Source of the DNA: Olsenella_K sp050953285
Lineage (GTDB): Bacteria > Actinomycetota > Coriobacteriia > Coriobacteriales > Atopobiaceae
Assembly: GCA_050953285.1 (NCBI GenBank)
Contig: JBMNMK010000002.1
Span: 1,240,001 to 1,304,000 of the forward strand
Length of the DNA stretch: 64,000 bases
Reading direction: 5' to 3'
Shown: in pieces, positions 26,827 to 35,967 of the stretch
Numbering within the stretch: position 1 is the stretch's first letter
Layout: the number at the start of each line of letters is the position of its first letter
Notes under the pieces: generated by a model
Told to the model about the DNA's origin: nothing
Database searches by the model: none
What the model saw: only the letters and a program-made list of their open reading frames with translations
Position numbers and translations under genes: made by a program

Positions 26827-27086
26827 GAATACCTCCTGTCATGTGGACTACGGCACTCGGCCGTTTCTCCTCTCATAATACCCAGCTTTGCCCTCTGAAT
26901 ATAGCGGCATCGCAGAATAGCCAATATTTGCCTAAAGTCAACAACGTTTCGGCCAAACGGCCGCAGAACATGGAGGAGCTATGGGAGCTTTTTGTGCTTT
27001 ATGCACAGGCGCCCCGCAAGCGCCTAGACTGGGTAGCTACTCTTCAACAGTCACACCACGACATGTTTGGATGAGAGTGAGGATCT

Positions 27087-28319
27087 GTGAATACTCAAGA
27101 CCAAACGACAGACATGACTACCCAGCCGCTGACCGGCCAAACTGAGCGCTGGATTCCCAATTTTGAGGACGAGAAGAGCCTCTCCTCCACACCCGCACGC
27201 ACCCACGTGGACGCCCGGCCGCGCAGGATAAAGCTGCGCGGCGCCGCCGAACCTACGCCTTCTGTGCCCGCAGCAACAACCGCGCAGATTGCGCGCGGCA
27301 CTGGCACCCCGGCGGCCAAGGTAGCTTCACCAGCGGCCGGGGTAGCTGCCCCAGCCGAGGCACCTGCGCCGGAAAAACATCCCGTCAGCATGTCCATGGT
27401 GGTGGGCTCGGTACTCTCCGCTGTGACGTCACTTCTCTTATCGTCGAGCATCGGCATTGGTGGCTCACTCATAGGTATTGCCGTCGGCGCTGGTGTCTCC
27501 TCAATAGCTACGCAGCTCTATACGCATCTGGCCTCAAAGGCAGGAAGAAAGCTCAAGGATGTTGCAGAAAACTCCAGCTTAGGCGGCCAGCAGCTGACCG
27601 GCATCATGGATTCAAGCCAGCTGGATGCGCACGCATATAGCATGGGTGCAGATGTCGCCAGCGCAGACGCTAACAGCGCAGGTCATACCCCCTATGTCAC
27701 CCCAGAGCTCCACCGCATGGCCAAGGAGAGAGAGGCCGCACATGCGGCAAAGCTCCGCAAGCGCGCGCTCATCATCACCGTTGTGGCATCTCTTGCCGTC
27801 GTCTTGCTGACCGCTGTCATCGTAACTGTGGCCACACAGGGCTCAGGCATAGGTCCCAAGACGCAAAGCATCATCAGCACGGCAAACACCGAAGATGAGA
27901 CAGATGACACAGATACATCTGCCAAAGACCGCGAGGCAGGTACGGAAGGACAAAATCAGGGTGCCGCAGGCGCCGAAAGCACTGGTACAGACAGTACCAA
28001 TACCAGCTCTCAGGACACGTCTGGCTCTTCCACAAGCTCTGACAGCTCAACAACCACGAGCGACACATCATCTTCCAGCAGCTCAGATACTTCAAATTCA
28101 GATAGCACGTCAGGCTCAAACTCCACCACAGGCTCTGACACAAATGCCAGCACGGGCTCTGATACCTCCTCCTCATCCAACTCCTCAACCGGCACCAACT
28201 CCTCAACCACCACCTCTGGTACGCAGGATGGCTCCACATCCACGTCGTCCAGCACAAGCTCCTCGTCTTCCAATGGAGGCCAGAGCAGCTCAAGCACCAA
28301 CTCCAGCAGTTCGCAATAG
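27087..28319 (+). CDS. Membrane-anchored protein with long Ser/Thr-rich tail, unidentified
   Basis: A 410-residue protein with no family that I recognise. Residues 1 to about 95 are Ala/Pro-rich and probably unstructured, and contain PRRIKLRG. Two hydrophobic stretches (MSMVVGSVLSAVTSLLLSSS and GIGGSLIGIAVGAGVSSIA) lie at about 100-145. A third, ALIITVVASLAVVLLTAVIV, lies near 228-250. The last 130 residues are almost only Ser, Thr, Asn, Gly and Asp, like an extracellular stalk. GTG 27087 follows GAGTGAGG. Confidence 0.75.
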   Translation: MNTQDQTTDMTTQPLTGQTERWIPNFEDEKSLSSTPARTHVDARPRRIKLRGAAEPTPSVPAATTAQIARGTGTPAAKVASPAAGVAAPAEAPAPEKHPVSMSMVVGSVLSAVTSLLLSSSIGIGGSLIGIAVGAGVSSIATQLYTHLASKAGRKLKDVAENSSLGGQQLTGIMDSSQLDAHAYSMGADVASADANSAGHTPYVTPELHRMAKEREAAHAAKLRKRALIITVVASLAVVLLTAVIVTVATQGSGIGPKTQSIISTANTEDETDDTDTSAKDREAGTEGQNQGAAGAESTGTDSTNTSSQDTSGSSTSSDSSTTTSDTSSSSSSDTSNSDSTSGSNSTTGSDTNASTGSDTSSSSNSSTGTNSSTTTSGTQDGSTSTSSSTSSSSSNGGQSSSSTNSSSSQ

Positions 28320-28351
28320 GCACAATAGTTAGCATTTTGTTGAATCTGGAA

Positions 28352-28369
28352 ACGTATGGGCCCATACGT
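28352..28369. promoter_or_regulatory. Perfect 18-bp palindrome upstream of the thrE-like gene
   Basis: ACGTATGGGCCCATACGT is perfectly self-complementary with no spacer, 45 bases before the exporter start and 32 bases after the preceding stop. Without a loop it is a poor RNA hairpin, so a dimeric protein binding site is the better reading. Confidence 0.6.
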
Positions 28370-28414
28370 GTAGTCTTACATGCGGATTCGTTGTCATATG
28401 AAGGAGCTAGATTC

Positions 28415-29749
28415 ATGAGCAACTCATGCGCTTGTACGGACGCGGCGCATACACCCCACCGCATGGACATTTCGTGGCATGAGGACATCGATCCCCATGT
28501 TCTTCTCGCCCAGGCGAGCTTTGAGGAGCAGGCGCGGCTGATTGGGCGCGTGGGGCTCATGATGCTTTCAGTCGGCACGGGTGCGTGGCGCGTGGTAGAG
28601 TCCATGAACACGGTGGCGCGCAAGGTGGGCATTACGTGCACCGTCGATGCGGGGCTGTGCTCGCTCAATTTCACCTGCTCGCGGCAGGGTACCTGCATGA
28701 GCCAGTCGCTCGTGCTGAACTCGACAGGCGTCAACACGTACCGGCTGTGCCTGCTTGGCCAGCTCATGCGAGAAATTGATCAGCGAGACGATATGACGCT
28801 GGCGGAAATCCATGAGCGCTTGGATGAGATCTCTTCTACCAAGGGGCTCTATACCCCCTTCCAAGCAGGCCTTTCTGCGGGCGCCTCCTGCGGTGCCTTC
28901 ACGTTTTTGCTGGGAGCGGGCGCGCTTGAGATGTTGGTTGCCTTCATTGGGGCATTTTTTGGCAACTGGCTGCGCCGCCACATGATTGACCGGCACACGA
29001 CGCTTATCCCTACGGTTATGACCTCGGTGGCGCTGGCCTGCATCTCGGCCATTTTGTTCTACAAGATCTTTGAGCTCATGGGTGCAAATCCTGTCCACGA
29101 ATCGGGCTACCCCTGCGCCATGCTCTTCATCATTCCCGGATTTCCGCTGATCACAGGGGGTATCGACCTAGCAAAATCCGACATGCGCTCAGGGATGGAG
29201 CGCATCTGCCACGCGCTCATCATCATCACCACAGCCACATTTACAGGCTGGATTGTGGCGCTGGCCTTCAGCTTTAACCCGGCAGATCTGACGCCGGTGA
29301 CGCTCAATCCGCTGGTCCAGGCTCTCTTGCGAGCCACCATGAGCTTTGTGGGCGTCTTTGGTTTCTCTCAGATGTTTAACAGCACGCCCAAGATGGCAGC
29401 TTCCGCAGGCCTCATTGGGGCGATAAGTAACACGCTGCGCCTGGAGCTTACGTCTTTGGCAGGCTGCCCCGCGCCGCTTGCGAGCCTCATTGGCGCCACC
29501 TGCGCTGGACTTTTGGCCTCACGCATGCAAAAGCACACGGGATACCCCAGGATCTCTCTCACCGTACCATCCATAGTCATCATGGTACCGGGGCTCTTCA
29601 TGTATAGAGCGGTATATCATTTGGCGCTCGGCAATAGTGCGGACGGAGTAATCTGGCTCTTTAACGCCACCTTCATGGTGCTGGCACTGCCTCTGGGTCT
29701 TATCTTGGCACGAACCCTCACAGACAAGCGCTTCCGCTCGTCAATCTAG
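28415..29749 (+). CDS. ThrE family threonine/serine exporter
   Basis: A 444-residue protein joining both ThrE halves. The soluble and first membrane part (DUF1212/ThrE) has the conserved GWRVVES-like motif GAWRVVESMNTVARKVG. The C-terminal DUF3815-like part has GFSQMFNSTPKMAASAG and IVIMVPGLFMYRAVY. About ten membrane segments are present. The start at 28415 follows AAGGAG. Export of threonine and serine is the known role of characterised members. Confidence 0.87.
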   Translation: MSNSCACTDAAHTPHRMDISWHEDIDPHVLLAQASFEEQARLIGRVGLMMLSVGTGAWRVVESMNTVARKVGITCTVDAGLCSLNFTCSRQGTCMSQSLVLNSTGVNTYRLCLLGQLMREIDQRDDMTLAEIHERLDEISSTKGLYTPFQAGLSAGASCGAFTFLLGAGALEMLVAFIGAFFGNWLRRHMIDRHTTLIPTVMTSVALACISAILFYKIFELMGANPVHESGYPCAMLFIIPGFPLITGGIDLAKSDMRSGMERICHALIIITTATFTGWIVALAFSFNPADLTPVTLNPLVQALLRATMSFVGVFGFSQMFNSTPKMAASAGLIGAISNTLRLELTSLAGCPAPLASLIGATCAGLLASRMQKHTGYPRISLTVPSIVIMVPGLFMYRAVYHLALGNSADGVIWLFNATFMVLALPLGLILARTLTDKRFRSSI

Positions 29750-29752
29750 GAG

Positions 29753-30535
29753 CTACTGCCCCAAAAGCGACAGCACCTCTTTCTTACAGCCCAAGAACTC
29801 CTCAGTCAGGGCAAAGTCTGCCGCCGTGACACCCATCTTTTCACGCGGCGATTCAATCATGGCCACCACGGTGCTGGCCCTTCCCTCCGCAGGGTTTCCT
29901 GCCAACACATAGATGCGATGTGCCATAGATACCGCTTCGTCCACATCATGGGTGATAGCAACCGTAGCAATATTGAGCTGAGATGCCATCTCGCAAAACC
30001 AGGTGCGCATGTCTGTGCGGGTAAAGGCATCCAGCGCAGAGAAGGGCTCGTCGAGCAGCATGACATCATTTCCCATGAGATAGGTTCTCAAGAACGCCGC
30101 GCGCTGCCGCATGCCACCTGAGAGCTCCTGCGGCCAGAGATTCTCTGTCCCCTTGAGGCCAAAGCGCTCAAACAAGGGCGCCGCCTGTGCACGGGCATCT
30201 GCCTTGCTCATCCCCTTGATCACGAGCGGCAGCGACACATTGTCTATGATGGACTTGTTTTCCAGCAACAGATCTTTCTGGAACATATAGCTCACCTGGC
30301 CAGGCTCTCCTGCCATGGGTTGTCCATGCAGCAAAATCTCTCCAGACATCGGCGTGGTAAGGCCCGCCAACGCATGCAGGATGGTGGTCTTACCGGTGCC
30401 TGAGCGGCCAACCATGCAGACAACCTCGCCCGGATTCACATACAGGCTCACGCCCGCAACCACCGTATGCTCACCGTCCCAGGCAAGCGAGAGGTCACGC
30501 GCTTCCAGCGCAGCTATGGGGGCATGTGTATCCAT
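29753..30535 (-). CDS. ABC transporter ATP-binding protein of a thiamine-precursor importer (ThiZ-like)
   Basis: A 260-residue NitT/TauT-class ATPase. It has Walker A GRSGTGKTT, Q-loop MFQKDLLL, signature LSGGMRQRAAF, Walker B VMLLDEPFSALDAFTR and the switch His in AITHDVDEA. ATG 30535 with GGAG upstream is preferred to GTG 30547. It is the last gene of the TPP-riboswitch operon, so the cargo is probably a thiamine pyrimidine precursor. Confidence 0.9.
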   Translation of the reverse strand: MDTHAPIAALEARDLSLAWDGEHTVVAGVSLYVNPGEVVCMVGRSGTGKTTILHALAGLTTPMSGEILLHGQPMAGEPGQVSYMFQKDLLLENKSIIDNVSLPLVIKGMSKADARAQAAPLFERFGLKGTENLWPQELSGGMRQRAAFLRTYLMGNDVMLLDEPFSALDAFTRTDMRTWFCEMASQLNIATVAITHDVDEAVSMAHRIYVLAGNPAEGRASTVVAMIESPREKMGVTAADFALTEEFLGCKKEVLSLLGQ

Positions 30536-30562
30536 GGTTGGCTCCACTCAGCTCAAAACAAT

Positions 30563-31684
30563 CTAGGCGAGAAAATCCGTGGTGTAGCCCGCGTCAACGT
30601 CAATCTGCTTGTCCAGCAGGGACTTGTCATTCAGCCACTGATAGAAGCGACGCCAGCGCTCAGGGTCAATAACGCCCCAGCTTGAGGCATCTGCCACGTA
30701 CTGACCAGCCAGGTAGCCCATGGACTCTTTCACCAGTGCCGCATCCAGCTCGGGCACCTGCTTGACCAGAATGTCTGCCGCGCCATCGGGGTCTTCTACA
30801 CAGTACTCATAGCCCTTTTTGCAGGCAGCGATGAATGCCTTGGCCTCATCTTTATTGTTTGCCAGATAGTCTTGGTTGGCAGCAATCACCGGCGTGTAGT
30901 AATCAAACGTCTCATCAACGTCTATGAAGTTGAACGAATTGATATCAACACCCTGGATTTTTGCCTGCTGGATTGCCCAGCCCTCATAGACCCATACCGC
31001 GTCATACATGTGCGATCTGAGGCCAGCTACATCATCATCAGTCTCATAAGGGACCAGCGTGACTTTTGACCAATCTCCCCCGTCTTGTTCCATGCACTGT
31101 TGCATAATGGCCTGCTCAACGGGCATCTCCCAGGTGGTATAGGTGTGGCCTTCAAGAGCAGCAAAGTGCGTGATATCATCTTCTGCGCGGCTCATGATAG
31201 CCGACGTGTTGTGCTGAATCACCGCAGCTACCGCATCTATTGGCATGGGGTTATCAGAGGCCAAGCTGTTGGCAATGTAGTCTTGATAGGAAATGCCAAA
31301 CTGCGCCTGACCAGAGCCAATAACCTGCTCTGCTGAGCCATCTGCAGGCTGGATGATATTGACCTCAAAGCCGGCATCGGAGAAATACCCCAGTTCCTGG
31401 GCCACATAGATACCTGCATGGTTGGTGTTGGGCACATAGTCCAGGCAGAACGTGATAGGCGTCAAGCTCTTGGAGTCTGTGCTGCTATCCGCTGAATCTG
31501 TGCTCGAGCTTGTGCCCGTATTGGCGCCGCTGTTGCTGTACGCGCCACAGCCAGAGAGCACCGCTGCAGAGGCGGCCAGTGCCGCCGCGCCCACAAAGGA
31601 CTTGCGGGTCAAATTCTGCCTGTGCGCTGCTGCCGCAAAGTGCAGGTTCTTATCGCCTAAGAAATTGGTGTGCTCTGAATGCAT
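30563..31684 (-). CDS. NMT1/THI5-like substrate-binding lipoprotein (ThiY-like)
   Basis: A 373-residue lipoprotein with a lipobox LSGC after the hydrophobic segment FVGAAALAASAAV. The NMT1/THI5 domain starts ITFCLDYVPNTNHAGIYVAQ and continues with GSGQAQFGISYQD. This family binds formylaminopyrimidine or related thiamine precursors. ATG 31684 shares its first base with the permease stop (TAATG). The riboswitch upstream and the permease and ATPase partners support a thiamine-precursor cargo. Confidence 0.9.
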   Translation of the reverse strand: MHSEHTNFLGDKNLHFAAAAHRQNLTRKSFVGAAALAASAAVLSGCGAYSNSGANTGTSSSTDSADSSTDSKSLTPITFCLDYVPNTNHAGIYVAQELGYFSDAGFEVNIIQPADGSAEQVIGSGQAQFGISYQDYIANSLASDNPMPIDAVAAVIQHNTSAIMSRAEDDITHFAALEGHTYTTWEMPVEQAIMQQCMEQDGGDWSKVTLVPYETDDDVAGLRSHMYDAVWVYEGWAIQQAKIQGVDINSFNFIDVDETFDYYTPVIAANQDYLANNKDEAKAFIAACKKGYEYCVEDPDGAADILVKQVPELDAALVKESMGYLAGQYVADASSWGVIDPERWRRFYQWLNDKSLLDKQIDVDAGYTTDFLA

Positions 31685-32457
31685 TATCTGTCCTTTCTTG
31701 TCCGCTTCCACGGCATCGCCGCGCGCTCAAGGAGGCTGACGAGCCGCATAAGGGCAAGCGAGAGCGCCGAGATCAACATGATCACGGCAAACATTTTGTC
31801 GTATGAAAAAGATTTGCGAACGCGCGTCATGTAGACGCCCAGGCCGGAAAAGCCGCCCAGCCACTCCGCAATCACCGCGCCCACGATTGCATAGGTTGCA
31901 GAAATTCTGAGGCCGCTGAAGAATTCGCTCATGGCGGCGGGTAGCTTTACGTTGACAAAAATCTGCCAGCGTGTGGCACCCATGGTGTGCATGAGGTCGT
32001 AGAGGTCAGGGTCCACCGAGCGAAATCCCGAGACCAACGACACCGTGATGGGAAAGAAGGTGGCAATGATCACAAGCACCACCTTAGGAGCCAAGCCATA
32101 GCCCATCCAGAGCACCAAAAGTGGCGCTATTGCCACAGTAGGGATGGTCTGAGAGATGGTAATAAGCGGATCAAGCGCAAGGTTTACCGGCTCAAACATA
32201 TCCATCAGCACGGCTACTGCAAAGCCCACGCACACGCCCAAGACCAGGCCCAAAACGGCCTCTACGAGCGTGGTCGCGCTGTGCTGCAACAAAAGCGCCG
32301 CGTCTTGGACCAATGCCCAGATGACCTGCGTGGGGCTCGGCAAGAGGTAGTTAGGCAAAAGGCCAGTCGCAACTACCAGCTGCCAGAGTGCCACCAGCAC
32401 GCAGACGGTGACCGTAGGGATCCAGATTTTCCGAGAAAGACGTGGGCGTCCGGCCAT
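31684..32457 (-). CDS. ABC transporter permease of a thiamine-precursor importer (ThiX-like)
   Basis: A 257-residue BPD_transp_1 permease with about six membrane segments and the EAA-like loop DLMHTMGATRWQIFVNVKLP. The N-terminal pattern ATGLLPNYLLPSPTQVIWAL is typical of the SsuC/TauC/ThiX group. It lies 8 bases after the MTH1187-like gene and overlaps the binding-protein gene. Confidence 0.9.
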   Translation of the reverse strand: MAGRPRLSRKIWIPTVTVCVLVALWQLVVATGLLPNYLLPSPTQVIWALVQDAALLLQHSATTLVEAVLGLVLGVCVGFAVAVLMDMFEPVNLALDPLITISQTIPTVAIAPLLVLWMGYGLAPKVVLVIIATFFPITVSLVSGFRSVDPDLYDLMHTMGATRWQIFVNVKLPAAMSEFFSGLRISATYAIVGAVIAEWLGGFSGLGVYMTRVRKSFSYDKMFAVIMLISALSLALMRLVSLLERAAMPWKRTRKDR

Positions 32458-32465
32458 AGTGCACC

Positions 32466-32804
32466 CTATGCCACGTCCTGCGCCTTATGCGCAAACTCGG
32501 GGTCGCTTGCGTGGTACTTACCTACCTTGTGCTCGGTGCTCATCACGTCGCCTTCGCTCTTATAGTTGATCTTTACGTACGTGGCAACGTGCTTGCATCC
32601 TGCGGCAGCACCTACAAGCTGGCAATTCTTAACGATCTCCATGCACTTGTCGTAATCTCCCTCAATGGCCGTCTCAAAAGGGCCAACAAAGTAGTCGATG
32701 CCTGTTGAGTCTATGTAGGCAATGACCGCATCTACAATGCGACAGACTTCATCGTCGTCTTTTGCGTCCATGGGCAGATACTGGATGGCAACGCTACAGT
32801 TCAT
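32466..32804 (-). CDS. MTH1187/YkoF family thiamine-binding protein
   Basis: A 112-residue ferredoxin-like fold protein of the thiamine_BP (DUF77) family, whose members bind thiamine or its pyrimidine. It starts MNCSVAIQYLPM and contains STGIDYFVGPFETAIEGDYD, the conserved ligand-binding segment. It is the first gene after the TPP riboswitch and terminator. It may act as an intracellular binding partner of the transporter. Confidence 0.88.
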   Translation of the reverse strand: MNCSVAIQYLPMDAKDDDEVCRIVDAVIAYIDSTGIDYFVGPFETAIEGDYDKCMEIVKNCQLVGAAAGCKHVATYVKINYKSEGDVMSTEHKVGKYHASDPEFAHKAQDVA

Positions 32805-32843
32805 ATGAACTCCTCTCTGGAGCCCGACGCGCTCTTTGCCAAG

Positions 32844-32870
32844 AAAAAAGGCCCCGCAGAGCGGGACCTT
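32844..32870 (-). terminator. Terminator in the TPP riboswitch expression platform
   Basis: On the minus strand AAGGTCCCGC pairs with GCGGGGCCTT (one G-U pair) around a 3-base loop, and the T run at 32849-32844 ends it. It sits between the aptamer and the first gene, so ligand binding should favour premature termination. Confidence 0.9.
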
Positions 32871-32883
32871 GGCTTGAGCGTAT

Positions 32884-32977
32884 CTGGGTCCCTACGCCGG
32901 CATTACCCGGATCAGGTTGGTGGGTCGCAGCTCTTTGGTGCTGCCTCTCAGCCGGGCCATACCCCAGCTCCCCATTA
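32884..32977 (-). promoter_or_regulatory. TPP riboswitch (THI element)
   Basis: On the minus strand the aptamer contains GGGGAGC at the 5' end, GGCTGAGAGG, then ACCTGATCCGGGTAATGC and CGGCGTAGGGA, all highly conserved THI-box sequence. A good -10 box TATAAT lies just upstream (32991-32986), so the transcript should begin a few bases before the aptamer. It controls the four-gene thiamine-precursor uptake operon by transcription termination. Confidence 0.97.
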
Positions 32978-33112
32978 CGTGCCACATTATAGCGCGAGTT
33001 TGACACCCTGCACATATGCTATGAACAAGGTGCATAAGAACCAAAGCTCCTTCATAGAGCAACGCTTCTGCCCTCATCTAAGACAGGCGGTCTATCTTCT
33101 TTTGAACCGCGC

Positions 33113-34069
33113 CTATCCAATAATGGTCATCAGCACAGGCACAATTACAGCAAACAGTATCGTACTAGTTGTTACCACATTTGTGGCATAGCCTACATCT
33201 CCTCTCCCCTCATTAGCAAGGATTGGGAGCACCGCCAGTCCTGCTATCGCAGATTGCACCATAAACGTTTGATACTCAGTACCCGATGCTATACCCACCA
33301 ATCGTAAGGCTACAAGCATGGTAAGCGGCGCTACCAAGAAGCGTCCCACAAGCGCAACGATGGTATCTCGATCAAACCTGATCGATGTGAGACCAGCCTG
33401 ATTCAAAACGATGCCGATATAGATAAGTGACAACGGTGTCACCAGCTCGCCAACGTATGAAAGCGTGTTCGTCACAAATGAAGGTAAAGGAATAGCCAGA
33501 ACGAGAAAAACCAGCGATACAAGAAAACCAACCAAAGGTGCTGGCAGAAGCTTCTTCCAATTCAGCACATTCTTTTCTGTTCCTTCTGTACCCTGAGCGG
33601 GATTTATAGGGTCACTAAGAATAAGAAGTGCGCCAACCGTCCATGTGCTTACGGTATTCACAATGTAGTACATGAGATAGTACTGCATTGAGCTCTCTCC
33701 AAAAAGGGCTATATTCAACGGCATTCCCACGAAAATGGTGTTTGCATTTGCAAACATGTTGATCATGAGCCCACGCCTGCCTGGGCGCACGTGAAGCACC
33801 TTCACTACGATGAAAGCAATTACGTAGCAAAGAGCTACCGAGCCGAATCCTGCCAGAAGGCTCCGAAGATCACTCGCAAGATCACCAAGCGTTAACTTAC
33901 TGAGCACGGATACAAAAATTGAAGCCGGCATAGCAACGTTGAGAATAAGGCGAGAGATGTTGGGACCAAATTGATCTGAAAACCATCCCCTGCCCTGGAG
34001 CACAAAACCCAGAGCGATGATGAGCAGGACAGGGAGAATACTTTCAATAGAGGATAGAAGGGCTGTCAT
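33113..34069 (-). CDS. mleP: AEC family transporter, probable malate permease
   Basis: A 318-residue auxin-efflux-carrier family protein with about ten membrane segments in two five-helix halves. LIIALGFVLQGRGWFSD, MFANANTIFVGMPLNIALFG and the final MVQSAIAGLAVLPILANEGRGD are family signatures. It lies 11 bases after a malolactic enzyme gene. In lactic acid bacteria mleP-type AEC carriers exchange malate and lactate, and the locus order supports that role. Confidence 0.88.
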   Translation of the reverse strand: MTALLSSIESILPVLLIIALGFVLQGRGWFSDQFGPNISRLILNVAMPASIFVSVLSKLTLGDLASDLRSLLAGFGSVALCYVIAFIVVKVLHVRPGRRGLMINMFANANTIFVGMPLNIALFGESSMQYYLMYYIVNTVSTWTVGALLILSDPINPAQGTEGTEKNVLNWKKLLPAPLVGFLVSLVFLVLAIPLPSFVTNTLSYVGELVTPLSLIYIGIVLNQAGLTSIRFDRDTIVALVGRFLVAPLTMLVALRLVGIASGTEYQTFMVQSAIAGLAVLPILANEGRGDVGYATNVVTTSTILFAVIVPVLMTIIG

Positions 34070-34080
34070 GCGCCGTCCTC

Positions 34081-35730
34081 CTATCTATCCTTAAAGTCTT
34101 TAAGTTCCTGGTAGGCAGGGACCCACGTAAGCGCCTCGATTGCTCTGTTTACATCGGGTATTTCAGCACATGCAAGGCCTTGCTTCCATGCCATTTGAGC
34201 AACTGCGCGAGCTACATAGATTGAAAACTCCGCAAGACGCTCAACGGGAGGCAAAACAGGTGCACCAGGTGCACTCTCATCTACGAGGCCGCCTAGAGAA
34301 TGTGCTGCTGCACTGATCATCTCATCGGTGAGCAGCCGAGCCTCAGATGCCAAAACGCCCATGCCAAGACCTGGATATATGAGTGCATTGTTAGCTTGTC
34401 CAATATGATATGTAACTCCGTTGTACTCGACTGGCTCAGAAGGAATTCCTGTTGCAACAAGTCCGCGACCCTCAGTCCAGCGTATGAGATCCTCTGCAGT
34501 TGCCTCGGCAAGTTTTGTAGGATTGCTGAGCGGGAAAATGATAGGACGATTCGCATGTGCAGCCATCTCACGTACAACGTCTTCCGTAAAGGCACCGTGG
34601 ACTGTTGATGTGCCAACCAAAATAGTGGGATGCACGGCACCCACAACCGTCAATAGATTTGTCAGCTCCCAACTATTTGAAAACTCAGCACGCTTGCGAG
34701 CAAAAGGACGTTGCTCTGGAGTCAGGTCGTCCATGTCATCAAAAAGAAGCCCTTGCTTGTCTACCATATAAAAATGTGAGTACGCTTCTTCTTCACTGAG
34801 GCCTTGAGCTTCCATCTCCAACAGAATGCGACGCGCAATTCCTGCGCCTGCGGTTCCGCCACCAAAGCAGAGGTACACTTGATCGGTGAGCTTCTCGCCA
34901 GAGGCACTCAAAGCACCTAAGATGCCCGCAAGCGTAATGATTCCTGTACCTTGAATGTCGTCGTTAAATGTAGCAATCCTACTTTGATAGGTATTCAGTA
35001 TAGTGGCTGCATTATCTCGCCCAAAGTCCTCCCAATGGAGGTACAACCGGGGGAAAAGTTGTTCAGCTGTGCTTACAAAAGAATCAATAAAATCATAGTA
35101 GCGTTTGCCTCTTACCCTTTTATGCCGATTGCCCAGGTAGAAATCATCACTGAGCAGTTCCTGGCGATCAGTACCTGCATCGAGCACAACGGGCAGCACA
35201 CAGTTGGGGTCTATACCTGCAGCAGCCGTGTATACCATCAGCTTTCCTACAGAGATATCAACACCATTTGTGCCCCAATCACCAATGCCCAAAATCTCTT
35301 CTGCATCAGTAACAACAATGAGCCGAATTTCTCGACCACCTGCTGAATTGCGAAGTGCAGCTTCAATTTCTTCAGGGTGATCGATGGAAAGATAGGCAGC
35401 ATATTGCGGGTTTACAAAGCGATCAGAGTAATTCTCTATTGCATCAGCAATGGTTGGGTCATAAACAATTGGGTTCAACTCCTCAATGTGATCAGCAAAG
35501 ATCTTATAGAAGAGTGTTCTATTTGTATTAAAAATCTCCATGAGGAAATGGCGACGCTCGGAGTCTTGTGACTTGGTCTGGTAATACGCATAGGTCTGTG
35601 CTGCTTGCTGTTCCAATGTTTGAACAGCAGGCGGAAGCATACCAATAAGTCCCAACGACTGTCGCTCATCCTGTGTAAAAGCAGTTCCCTTGTTCAAAAA
35701 CGGATCATTGAGGATTTGACGTGCATCCAT
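34081..35730 (-). CDS. mleA: Malolactic enzyme (NAD-dependent malate to lactate)
   Basis: A 549-residue enzyme of the malic enzyme superfamily. The N-terminal ARQILNDPFLNKGTAFTQDER is characteristic of malolactic enzymes. Also seen are GDWGTNGVDISVGKL, FNDDIQGTGIITLAG and the NAD site CFGGGTAGAGIARR. Start 35730 is chosen because family homology begins there and GAAGGGA precedes it. The upstream frame to 35925 is leader sequence. An NAD-malic enzyme giving pyruvate is the alternative; the mleP and LysR neighbours favour malolactic function. Confidence 0.92.
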   Translation of the reverse strand: MDARQILNDPFLNKGTAFTQDERQSLGLIGMLPPAVQTLEQQAAQTYAYYQTKSQDSERRHFLMEIFNTNRTLFYKIFADHIEELNPIVYDPTIADAIENYSDRFVNPQYAAYLSIDHPEEIEAALRNSAGGREIRLIVVTDAEEILGIGDWGTNGVDISVGKLMVYTAAAGIDPNCVLPVVLDAGTDRQELLSDDFYLGNRHKRVRGKRYYDFIDSFVSTAEQLFPRLYLHWEDFGRDNAATILNTYQSRIATFNDDIQGTGIITLAGILGALSASGEKLTDQVYLCFGGGTAGAGIARRILLEMEAQGLSEEEAYSHFYMVDKQGLLFDDMDDLTPEQRPFARKRAEFSNSWELTNLLTVVGAVHPTILVGTSTVHGAFTEDVVREMAAHANRPIIFPLSNPTKLAEATAEDLIRWTEGRGLVATGIPSEPVEYNGVTYHIGQANNALIYPGLGMGVLASEARLLTDEMISAAAHSLGGLVDESAPGAPVLPPVERLAEFSIYVARAVAQMAWKQGLACAEIPDVNRAIEALTWVPAYQELKDFKDR

Positions 35731-35919
35731 GTTCTCATCCCTTCTCACAAAAGCTGTCGATGCATGAGGGCATTGCCATGCTTCCCGCACATCAGCAGTT
35801 TCAAGTGGCGGGTTTGAGACAAATTGGCTCGCTCGCATACACCGCTGTAACAAAACAATGAGCGCATCGTGGCTCATATTCAGTGTACAAAGTGCGTCGA
35901 TAACTTTGAAGAATAGTTT

Positions 35920-35967
35920 TGACATGCTTGGTATGTCATTTCTGAACTGGTGTTATGTGGTACCAGT
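35920..35967. promoter_or_regulatory. Two inverted repeats in the mleA-mleR divergent region
   Basis: TGACAT-N7-ATGTCA lies at 35920-35938 and ACTGGT-N10-ACCAGT at 35946-35967. They lie in the 272-base space between divergently transcribed mleA and the LysR gene, where LysR-type regulators normally bind. Neither is linked to a clear promoter by eye. They are candidate MleR sites. Confidence 0.45.

Noticed and set aside
26841..27074. Small plus-strand ORF ending WVATLQQSHHDMFG, and an overlapping short ORF starting near 26980 behind GGAGGAG.
   Set aside because: No family signal and no good ribosome binding site for the first. The second runs into the next gene in another frame. Both look like leader sequence.
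35731..35925. N-terminal extension of the malolactic enzyme by 65 residues.
   Set aside because: Homology starts at 35730 with a good SD; the extension covers the promoter region and a dyad.
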